Below, piece after piece: positions 10,599 through 17,494 of a stretch of DNA of 64,000 nt. The stretch spans positions 124,001 through 188,000 of the forward strand of contig CAVORP010000006.1 of the NCBI GenBank assembly GCA_963698645.1, written 5' to 3'. Position numbers and translations under genes: made by a program. Source of the DNA: Ovoidimarina sp963698645 (GTDB lineage: Bacteria; Pseudomonadota; Alphaproteobacteria; Rhodobacterales; Rhodobacteraceae). The stretch's first letter is position 1. Every line of letters begins with the position of its first letter. The notes under the pieces were generated by a model, which saw only the letters and a program-made list of their open reading frames with translations, did no database searches and was not told the origin of the DNA.

Positions 10599-11522
10599 AT
10601 GGCCCTGATCATCGGACGCGGCATCGCAGACGAGCTTCGCAACGGCGCGGCCCCCAAGGGCCGGTCGCCATGGCAGGATGCCCGCACGCGCTTCTTCCGG
10701 AACCGGGCCGCGACGGCGGGGCTGGTCGTTCTGATCCTGGTGGCGATCTTCGCGCTTCTGGGCCGCTATCTCGCGGTCTGGTCGAACGAGGATATCGACT
10801 GGAACCTCCTCGGCAACGTCGCCGAACAGGGCGGCCCCAACTGGGAGAACGGCCACTTCTTCGGCGTCGACGAACTTGGTCGCGATCTCTTTGCGCGCAC
10901 CGTGCAGGGCACGCAGGTCTCGCTCATGGTGGGGATCGTCGGCGCGCTTGTCTCGGTCGTGGTGGGCACGCTCTATGGTGCGACGGCCGGGTTCATCGGC
11001 GGTCGTGTGGACGGGGTGATGATGCGCACCGTCGATATCCTGATGTCGATCCCGTATATGTTCGTGCTGATCCTGATGCTGGTGGTTTTCGGGCGGTCGC
11101 TTCTGATGCTCTTCATCGGGATCGGGCTTGTCTCGTGGCTGGACATGGCGCGGATCGCGCGCGGTCAGACCCTGTCGATCAAGAACAAGGAATTCGTCGA
11201 GGCCGCCGTCGCCACCGGCGTGAAACCCCTGACGATCATCCTGCGCCATATCGTGCCGAACCTCCTGGGCGTGGTGATCGTCTATGCCACGCTTCTGGTG
11301 CCCTCGATGATCATCTACGAAAGCTTCATCAGCTTTCTGGGCCTCGGCGTGCAGGAGCCGAATACAAGCTGGGGCGCGCTGATCAATGACGGGGCAAGCC
11401 AGATGCAATACGGCACGCTCTGGCAGATCGGTTTCCCGCTGTTCTTCTTCGTCATCACGCTGTTCGCCTTCTTCTTTGTGGGCGACGGGTTGCGGGATGC
11501 GCTGGACCCGAAGGACCGGTGA
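10599..11522 (+). CDS. oppC: Peptide ABC transporter permease OppC
   Basis: 307-residue second permease of the Opp importer, intact. It has the OppC N-terminal cytoplasmic segment and first helix, the FGVDELGRDLFAR signature typical of OppC/DppC, five further hydrophobic segments, and the EAA loop EFVEAAVATGVKPLTIILRH near residues 196-215. It begins four bases after the oppB stop and ends shortly before oppD, consistent with one transcript. Confidence 0.93.
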   Translation: MALIIGRGIADELRNGAAPKGRSPWQDARTRFFRNRAATAGLVVLILVAIFALLGRYLAVWSNEDIDWNLLGNVAEQGGPNWENGHFFGVDELGRDLFARTVQGTQVSLMVGIVGALVSVVVGTLYGATAGFIGGRVDGVMMRTVDILMSIPYMFVLILMLVVFGRSLLMLFIGIGLVSWLDMARIARGQTLSIKNKEFVEAAVATGVKPLTIILRHIVPNLLGVVIVYATLLVPSMIIYESFISFLGLGVQEPNTSWGALINDGASQMQYGTLWQIGFPLFFFVITLFAFFFVGDGLRDALDPKDR

Positions 11523-11580
11523 TGAAGTATCACGACGACATGGAGCGCGAGGGACGAACCGGGCACAAAGGGCACAGTGC

Positions 11581-12546
11581 ATGAGCCTCCTCACCGTCTC
11601 CGACCTCTCCGTCGCCTTCGAGACCAATGACGGCACCGTCAACGCCGTGAACGGGCTCAGCTTCTCCATCGCGCCGGGGGATACGCTGGCCATCGTCGGC
11701 GAAAGCGGCTCTGGCAAAAGCCAGACAGCCTTTGCCATCATGGGCCTTCTCGCCCGCAATGGCAGCGCCACGGGATCGGTCACATTCGACGGCACCGAAC
11801 TTCTCAACCTGCCCGACAGCCGGATGAACAAGATCCGCGCCCGCGAGATCGCGATGATCTTTCAGGACCCGATGACCTCGCTCAATCCCTACATGAAGGT
11901 CTCGGACCAGATGATCGAGGTGCTGGAACTGCATATGGGCATGTCCCGCAGTCAGGCCCGGACCGAGGCTACGCGGATGCTGGATGCGGTGCGCATCCCC
12001 GACGCCGCCAACCGGATCGGCAACTACCCGCATGAATTCTCGGGCGGGATGCGCCAGCGGATCATGATCGCCATGGCGCTTCTGTGCCGCCCGCGCCTGT
12101 TGATCGCCGACGAGCCCACGACCGCGCTGGACGTCACCGTTCAGGACCAGATCATGACGCTTCTGGCCGACATCCAGCAGGAATTCGGCTCGGCCATGAT
12201 CCTGATCACCCACGACCTCGGGATCGTCGCGGGGGCCTGTGAGCAGACCGTGGTGATGTATGGCGGGCGTATCATGGAATCGGGGCCGACCGCGGCACTG
12301 TTCGAAAGCCCCGGCCATCCCTATACCGCCGGGCTGATCAGCGCGATCCCCCGGCTTGACGGCGAGGACGAGATTCTGCCGACGATCCCGGGCGAGCCGC
12401 CCAACATGCTGGGCCTGCCGCCCGGCTGTCCGTTCCATCCCCGCTGCGCCCTCGCGCGCGAGGCCTGCACCGTTACCATGCCCGAGGCCGTGATCTCCGG
12501 CCCGCGGCTCCGCGCCTGCCACGCCAGTCTCGAGGAGGTCGCATGA
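11581..12546 (+). CDS. oppD: Oligopeptide ABC transporter ATP-binding protein OppD
   Basis: 321-residue ATPase. Walker A is GESGSGKS near residue 41, the ABC signature is SGGMRQR, and Walker B is LLIADEPTTALD. The C-terminal oligopeptide extension carries the cysteine motif GCPFHPRCALAREAC, which in this family holds an iron-sulfur cluster or stabilises the domain. I chose the ATG at 11581, which gives the expected start MSLLTVSDLSVAFETNDG; a longer frame upstream overlaps oppC. It forms the nucleotide-binding heterodimer with OppF, whose start overlaps its stop by four bases. Confidence 0.93.
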   Translation: MSLLTVSDLSVAFETNDGTVNAVNGLSFSIAPGDTLAIVGESGSGKSQTAFAIMGLLARNGSATGSVTFDGTELLNLPDSRMNKIRAREIAMIFQDPMTSLNPYMKVSDQMIEVLELHMGMSRSQARTEATRMLDAVRIPDAANRIGNYPHEFSGGMRQRIMIAMALLCRPRLLIADEPTTALDVTVQDQIMTLLADIQQEFGSAMILITHDLGIVAGACEQTVVMYGGRIMESGPTAALFESPGHPYTAGLISAIPRLDGEDEILPTIPGEPPNMLGLPPGCPFHPRCALAREACTVTMPEAVISGPRLRACHASLEEVA

Positions 12547-13544
12547 CCACACCGCTTCTGGAAGCCCGCGATGTCGAAGTCTCGTTCTACGTCGCCGGGC
12601 GCGGCGACTGGCCCTGGACGCCGCCGCGCAAGCTGCGCGCGGTCAGCGGCGTGTCCATCACCCTGAACGAGGGCGAAACGCTGGGCATCGTCGGCGAAAG
12701 CGGCTCGGGCAAATCGACGCTGGCGCGCGCCATCATCGGCACGGTCAAGGCGTCCGATGGGCGGATCCTGTGGAAGGGCGACGATCTGATCGGCATGGCC
12801 GCCGACACCCGCCGCGCCCATGCCCGGGATTTCCAGATGGTGTTTCAGGATCCCCTTGCCGCGCTCAATCCCCGCATGACCGTGGGCCAGATCATCGCCG
12901 AACCGCTCATCACCCATTTCCCCAAGACGCCGAAAGCCGAAGCCCGCGCCAAGGTTCTTGAAATCATGGAGAAGGTGGGGCTTCTGCCCAATCTCGTGAA
13001 CCGGTATCCGCACGAGTTCTCTGGCGGCCAGTGCCAGCGGATCGGCATCGCCCGCGCCCTGATCCTGCGGCCCAAGCTTCTGATCTGCGACGAGCCCGTC
13101 TCGGCCCTTGATGTCAGCGTGCAGGCGCAGGTCATCAACCTTCTGAAGGCGATCCAGCAGGAATTCCGGCTGTCGATCATCTTCATCGCCCATGACCTGA
13201 GCGTGGTGCGCCATGTCTCGGACCGGATCGCGGTGATGTATCTGGGCCGGCTGGTGGAGGAAGGTCCGGGCAAGGAACTGATCGCCAACCCCTGGCATCC
13301 CTATACCAAGGCGCTGGTGGCCTCGGTCCCGGTGCCGGACCCCGCGGTCGAACGCGGGCGGCGGCGTGCGGCGCTGTCGGGCGAACTGCCCTCGCCCCTT
13401 GCGCCGCCCTCGGGCTGCGTGTTTCGGACCCGCTGCCCGGTGGCCCGTGAAAGCTGCGCCGAGATCGTGCCGGACCGGCGGCGCGAAGGGTCAAGGATGA
13501 TCGCCTGTCCCTTCGCCCCCGAAGAGGTGCCGATCGGCCTCTAA
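12543..13544 (+). CDS. oppF: Oligopeptide ABC transporter ATP-binding protein OppF
   Basis: 333-residue second ATPase of the importer. It shows Walker A GESGSGKST, signature SGGQCQRIGIARAL, Walker B LLICDEPVSALD and the C-terminal cysteine motif GCVFRTRCPVARESC. The N-terminal insertion with WPWTPPRKLRAVSGVS is typical of OppF/DppF. Its ATG overlaps the oppD stop (ATGA), so the two are translationally coupled. It ends the operon; the next gene on the right is convergent and only 14 bases away. Confidence 0.93.
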   Translation: MTTPLLEARDVEVSFYVAGRGDWPWTPPRKLRAVSGVSITLNEGETLGIVGESGSGKSTLARAIIGTVKASDGRILWKGDDLIGMAADTRRAHARDFQMVFQDPLAALNPRMTVGQIIAEPLITHFPKTPKAEARAKVLEIMEKVGLLPNLVNRYPHEFSGGQCQRIGIARALILRPKLLICDEPVSALDVSVQAQVINLLKAIQQEFRLSIIFIAHDLSVVRHVSDRIAVMYLGRLVEEGPGKELIANPWHPYTKALVASVPVPDPAVERGRRRAALSGELPSPLAPPSGCVFRTRCPVARESCAEIVPDRRREGSRMIACPFAPEEVPIGL

Positions 13545-13558
13545 TCGCCCGGGTGGTA

Positions 13559-14080
13559 TCAGGCCGCCTCGGCCGCCGCCACCGCCCGGTCGACCCATTG
13601 AAGGACGGATGCCAGATCGGGGGTGACATCCTCGGCCATCCCCTCGGCAAAGGCGTCAAAGCCCGCGCGGTTCGCGGGCGACACCGCGGTCAGTACCGGA
13701 ATGCCCAGAACAAGCGCGCGCCCGATCAGGGGCCGAAAGCCACGCCCGTCAAGCTCCTGCTTGCCGTATTTGTTCACGATCACCAGACGCGGGCGCGGCA
13801 CCGTCTCGAGCGCCGCTTCGGCCAGCCCGACCGCGCTTTCAAGCCCCGCCGGGTCAAGCCTGCATCCCCGCGACAGCGCCCCCAGATCCTGACTGATGCG
13901 GATCACCTGTTCGGCGGCCAGAACCTCCAGATCCATGTGGCATTTGCCGCCCGCACGTCCTTCCAGATTGTGCTGGATCGCCCCGGCCAAAGGCCAGCCC
14001 CGCGCCGTCAGACGCTCCGCGACCTCGGCCAGAAGCAGGTCCGATGCGCCCGTGCCGGTGGGAGAGACGATCCCGAGCAA
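13559..14080 (-). CDS. DUF2478 family protein (P-loop-like, Mo/W-enzyme associated)
   Basis: 173 residues matching the DUF2478 pattern: an N-terminal GIVSPTGTGASDLLLAEVAERL resembling a nucleotide-binding start, CHMDLEVLA, and the late motif IVNKYGKQELDGRGFRPLI. Members often sit with molybdenum transport or molybdoenzyme genes; biochemical function is not established. The likely start is TTG at 14080 because no ATG is suitably placed. It is the last gene of the minus-strand formate dehydrogenase operon, a few bases after a 41-codon gene, supporting a role in cofactor handling (inference). Confidence 0.78.
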   Translation of the reverse strand: MLGIVSPTGTGASDLLLAEVAERLTARGWPLAGAIQHNLEGRAGGKCHMDLEVLAAEQVIRISQDLGALSRGCRLDPAGLESAVGLAEAALETVPRPRLVIVNKYGKQELDGRGFRPLIGRALVLGIPVLTAVSPANRAGFDAFAEGMAEDVTPDLASVLQWVDRAVAAAEAA

Positions 14081-14086
14081 CAGGTA

Positions 14087-14212
14087 TCAATCAAGCCGGA
14101 CGCTCGGGGTCGAACCCCGCTCGGCCGAGGAATACCCGGCCTGATCCAGCACGTAATCGGCGGCGACCGCGATCAGGAAAAGGGCCGCGAAGGCAAGCAA
14201 CATGGGGCGCAT
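14087..14212 (-). CDS. Small predicted membrane/secreted protein, 41 residues
   Basis: A 42-codon frame from ATG (14210-14212) to TGA (14087-14089), squeezed between the WD40-cytochrome gene (4-base gap) and the DUF2478 gene. It begins MRPMLLAFAALFLIAVAADY, one hydrophobic stretch that could be a membrane anchor or signal, followed by about 20 polar residues. The tight packing inside the formate dehydrogenase operon, with no room wasted on either side, supports it being real. I do not recognise a family. Confidence 0.6.
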   Translation of the reverse strand: MRPMLLAFAALFLIAVAADYVLDQAGYSSAERGSTPSVRLD

Positions 14213-14215
14213 GGT

Positions 14216-15529
14216 CTACTCCGTCGATGGTTTCGTTTCGCGTTTCAGAAAGTCGATCAGATCCGCCCGGTCCTCGGGCTTCACGATCCGCTGCATCGGC
14301 ATTTTCGTCCCCGGTATATAGTGATCGGGGCCGATGTCGAACAGCGCGTCGATGGTCTCTTCGGTCCAGATGATGTCGGCCGACAGGACCGCATCGGAAT
14401 AGATATAGCCCGGCACCGTTCCCGCCTTTCGCCCGAACAATCCCTCAAGCGCAGGCCCCGCACGGCGCTCGCCATCCGCGCCAAGGGTGTGACAGATCGA
14501 GCATTTGCGCAGGAACTGCCGCTCGCCATTGGACACCGCCCCCGGCTCCACATGGAATTCACGCCGGATCTCGGCCATGCGCGGGGCGCTGTCGGTGCCG
14601 TCCAGCGGCCAGAGATAGGCCTCGTTGTCGATCCCGCCAGCGATCACGCCCGCGCCGCTGCCGGTAAAGGCCAGGGCCCAGATCGGGCCGTTGAGGGCGG
14701 CACGGAAATCATGCTCGATCCCCCAGCGGGTGGTATCCACCACCATGATATAGCCTTCGCCATCGCCCACCGCGATCCGGTCGCCATCGGGGCTCTGGGC
14801 CAGTGCGAGGATCGGACGCCGCCCGGCGGTCAGATCGGCAATCTCGTCGCCCGTCGCCAGATCCAGCGCCCGCGTCCCGCCATCAAGCGCCCCATAGGCC
14901 AGCCAGCCACCGGCGTCATTCACGGTCAGGACATTCACCCCGAACCCGTGCGAGGCCAGCCGCCTGTGCACGGTGAACCCGCCGGTCTCCCATTCAAGAA
15001 CGGTGCCGTCATAGCCCGCCGAGTAGAGCCGGGTGCCATCCGCCGACCAGACCACGGCATTCGCGGGCCCGTCATGTTCGGTCAGTTCCGCCACCAGCGC
15101 GCCCGTGGCCGTGTCCCAGATCCGCAAGGTCCCGTCCCAGCTTGCCGAGGCCAGCCGCGCGCCATCGGGCGTTGCCGCAAGCCCCATGACCTTGCCCTTG
15201 TGACCCGTCATCCGGTGCAGCACGGCGCCCGTCGTCGCGTCCCAGAGGATCACCGCGTAATCATCCCCGCCCGAGGCCGCACGCGCGCCCGGCAGGGGCA
15301 GAACCACGTTCACCGCCGCCTCGTGGCCTTCCAGCCAGACAGGCGCAGCCCCGGTCATCGACCAAAGGCCCACCGCATTGTCAAAGCTCGAGGTGAACAG
15401 AGTGCCGCCGTCAAGCGACAGGGCCACGGACTTTACCGGCCCGCCATGGCCGGTAAATGTCCGAAACCCGTCCGCCGCGGCGCTCGATGCGCCCGACAGG
15501 ACGGCGAACAGGATCGCCGCCCGAAGCAT
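14216..15529 (-). CDS. Periplasmic WD40 beta-propeller protein with C-terminal c-type cytochrome domain
   Basis: About 437 residues from the ATG at 15529: signal peptide (MLRAAILFAVLSGASSAAA), then WD40-type repeats over roughly residues 20-310 (recurring GHxxxV...LASASWDGTLRIWD patterns), then a cytochrome c domain with CSICH heme-binding motif near residue 340 and a likely Met ligand in GTKMPMQ. Fusion of a propeller and a class I cytochrome c suggests a periplasmic electron carrier docked on a partner. It is four bases downstream of the formate dehydrogenase cytochrome b gene, so it may take electrons from formate oxidation or help assembly (inference). Confidence 0.85.
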   Translation of the reverse strand: MLRAAILFAVLSGASSAAADGFRTFTGHGGPVKSVALSLDGGTLFTSSFDNAVGLWSMTGAAPVWLEGHEAAVNVVLPLPGARAASGGDDYAVILWDATTGAVLHRMTGHKGKVMGLAATPDGARLASASWDGTLRIWDTATGALVAELTEHDGPANAVVWSADGTRLYSAGYDGTVLEWETGGFTVHRRLASHGFGVNVLTVNDAGGWLAYGALDGGTRALDLATGDEIADLTAGRRPILALAQSPDGDRIAVGDGEGYIMVVDTTRWGIEHDFRAALNGPIWALAFTGSGAGVIAGGIDNEAYLWPLDGTDSAPRMAEIRREFHVEPGAVSNGERQFLRKCSICHTLGADGERRAGPALEGLFGRKAGTVPGYIYSDAVLSADIIWTEETIDALFDIGPDHYIPGTKMPMQRIVKPEDRADLIDFLKRETKPSTE

Positions 15530-15533
15530 CGGG

Positions 15534-16799
15534 TCATTCCGCCGGCGAGGTAGAGCCGTCCGGTGCCCTCTTGTGGACATCCTTCAGATGCTCTTCGACC
15601 CACAGCGAATGGTGCTCCTTGGCCCAGTTCAGGTCCACCTCACCCGATCCCATGGCGTCGTAAGCGCCCTCCATACCGATCGAGCCGATATAGATATGGG
15701 CAATGATGATCGCCATCAGGACGAAGCTGACGATCGCATGCCAGAGCTGCGCGAACTGCATCTCCTCATGGGGCGCCAACTGGGTCGGGAAGGCCTCCAT
15801 CCCGACGAGGCCGGGCACGCCCAGATCGTTCAGGATCGTGAAGGTCTTTGCGAACATGGGCAGTTCGAACGGGAACAGAAGCGACAGACCCGAGGCCGAA
15901 ATCGATCCCCCCAGAAGGATTACCGACCAGAAGATGATCTTCTGACCGCCGTTGAACTTCTTGGCCGGCGGATGCGACTTGCCGATGATCCCGCCGCCCT
16001 TGGCGAACCACACAAGGTCGGTCCGGTTGGGAATGTTGTGCACGACCCAGAAGAAGAACACCATGATCAGGGCCAGCATGAACGCCCAGGACACGTTGTT
16101 ATGCACCCATTTCGACGCCAGAAGCAGGGTCTCGACCAGTGCACCGTCCTGCCGCGCCATGATCTCGGCCTCGGTATTCAGGGCCTCGGCAGGCTTCGGC
16201 AGCAGGAACAGGCGGGCATAAAGCGAAAACAGCCCGGTCACGCCCAAGAGGATGAACGACCCCGCCAGAAGCCAGTGACCGAACCGCTCCAGCGCATTGA
16301 AACGGGTGATCGTCTCGGACGAGCGCCCGTGCGATATCTTGATGCGGCCCCGCAGCAGAAAGAACACCGCCAGAAGGCCGATGGTGCCCAGAAGCAGGTA
16401 TCCGCCATAGGGCTTGATGAACTCGGTACGGTATTGCTGCCACCACATGCCGCCATCCTGCATCAGGACCCGGGCGGGCGCGCCGCCTGCCGAAACCTTC
16501 ACATCCGCGGTGCCAAAGCGCAGCGCCTCCCAGACCTCGGAATCCGAGGGCCCGCCCCGCGAGCCCAACTGGTCGGTGAGCCCCGCGGCATTGCCCGCCA
16601 CGGAATTGAAATCGCGGGGAATACGCTCGTCTCCCTCGCCGCGCTGACGCGCAAGGATGTCGTCGAGCGTGGAATTCGCCTCTTCCACCGTCACCACGGA
16701 ACCGGGCGCAGCTTCGTTGAGGGTCTGGGCCGAGGCGGACACCGCCCCCAACACCAGTGCGAGTGAGAGAAATAGCCAGTGTGGCAGCGTGATCTTCAT
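15534..16799 (-). CDS. fdhC: Formate dehydrogenase gamma subunit (cytochrome b556)
   Basis: 421 residues; the membrane diheme cytochrome b that passes electrons from the iron-sulfur subunit to quinone. A signal peptide (MKITLPHWLFLSLALVLG) and about 115 residues of periplasmic sequence precede four to five membrane helices. Candidate heme-ligand histidines lie in LERFGHW, ASKWVHNN, LWHAIVSF and IAHIYIG. It is longer than the E. coli FdnI type because of the N-terminal region, which is usual in alphaproteobacterial homologues. It sits 84 bases after the beta subunit gene. Confidence 0.9.
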   Translation of the reverse strand: MKITLPHWLFLSLALVLGAVSASAQTLNEAAPGSVVTVEEANSTLDDILARQRGEGDERIPRDFNSVAGNAAGLTDQLGSRGGPSDSEVWEALRFGTADVKVSAGGAPARVLMQDGGMWWQQYRTEFIKPYGGYLLLGTIGLLAVFFLLRGRIKISHGRSSETITRFNALERFGHWLLAGSFILLGVTGLFSLYARLFLLPKPAEALNTEAEIMARQDGALVETLLLASKWVHNNVSWAFMLALIMVFFFWVVHNIPNRTDLVWFAKGGGIIGKSHPPAKKFNGGQKIIFWSVILLGGSISASGLSLLFPFELPMFAKTFTILNDLGVPGLVGMEAFPTQLAPHEEMQFAQLWHAIVSFVLMAIIIAHIYIGSIGMEGAYDAMGSGEVDLNWAKEHHSLWVEEHLKDVHKRAPDGSTSPAE

Positions 16800-16827
16800 G
16801 GTCTCTTGTGCCTCCCATATGCAGAGA

Positions 16828-16845
16828 GGGCAGAGTTTTCTGCCC
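16828..16845 (-). other. Small hairpin between fdhB and the gamma-subunit gene
   Basis: GGGCAGA at 16828-16834 and its complement at 16839-16845 enclose four bases within the 84-bp intercistronic gap. It could act as an mRNA processing or stability element between the two subunit genes; no terminator T-run follows on the minus strand. Confidence 0.3.
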
Positions 16846-16883
16846 CCTCCCCAGCTCTCTAAGATAGCCCCGAGGGGCGGGGG

Positions 16884-17477
16884 TTAGCCGCCCTTCTGGT
16901 CGTAGGCCGTGCCCCAACCCCATGCGCCGGAACCGAAGCCACGGGCCACCACGCGCTCGCGATAGATCGCGGACACGTCGTCGCCGTCGCCGGCCAGAAG
17001 CGCCTTGGTCGAGCACATCTCGGCACAGATCGGAAGCTTGCCTTCCGCGATCCGGTTCGAGCCGTATTTCTGGAACTCGGCAGAGGACATGTCTTCTTCC
17101 GGGCCACCGGCGCAGAAGGTACATTTGTCCATCTTGCCACGCGACCCGAAATTGCCGGCCTGCGGGAACTGCGGCGCGCCGAACGGGCACGCGTAGAAGC
17201 AGTAACCGCATCCGATGCACAGGTCCTTCGAGTGCAGCACGATCCCGTCGGCGGTCTGATAGAAGCAGTCCACCGGGCACACGGCCATGCAGGGCGCGTC
17301 CGAGCAGTGCATGCAGGCGACCGAGATCGAGCGTTCGCCCGGCTTGCCGTCCTGGATGGTCACCACCCGGCGGCGGTTGATGCCCCACGGTACTTCGTGC
17401 TCGTTCTTACATGCGGTGACGCAGGCGTTGCATTCGATGCAGCGCTCGGCGTCACAGAGGAACTTTGCTCTAGCCAT
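16884..17477 (-). CDS. fdhB: Formate dehydrogenase beta subunit, four [4Fe-4S] clusters
   Basis: 197-residue ferredoxin-like electron-transfer subunit. Four cysteine groups are visible: CIECNACVTACK, CMHCSDAPCMAVCPVDC, CIGCGYCFYACP, and a later CTFC...CAEMC pair, enough for four cubane clusters. It lacks the long C-terminal membrane anchor of E. coli FdnH, so it probably docks directly on the cytochrome b subunit. It exits the cytoplasm with the Tat-targeted alpha subunit. It starts 17 bases after the alpha subunit stop, in the order alpha-beta-gamma. Confidence 0.93.
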   Translation of the reverse strand: MARAKFLCDAERCIECNACVTACKNEHEVPWGINRRRVVTIQDGKPGERSISVACMHCSDAPCMAVCPVDCFYQTADGIVLHSKDLCIGCGYCFYACPFGAPQFPQAGNFGSRGKMDKCTFCAGGPEEDMSSAEFQKYGSNRIAEGKLPICAEMCSTKALLAGDGDDVSAIYRERVVARGFGSGAWGWGTAYDQKGG

Positions 17478-17494
17478 TTTCTTTCATTCCTCCC

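Noticed and set aside
13553..15553. A 666-codon plus-strand open frame
   Set aside because: It runs antisense to DUF2478, the 41-residue protein and the WD40-cytochrome gene, and shows no family resemblance.
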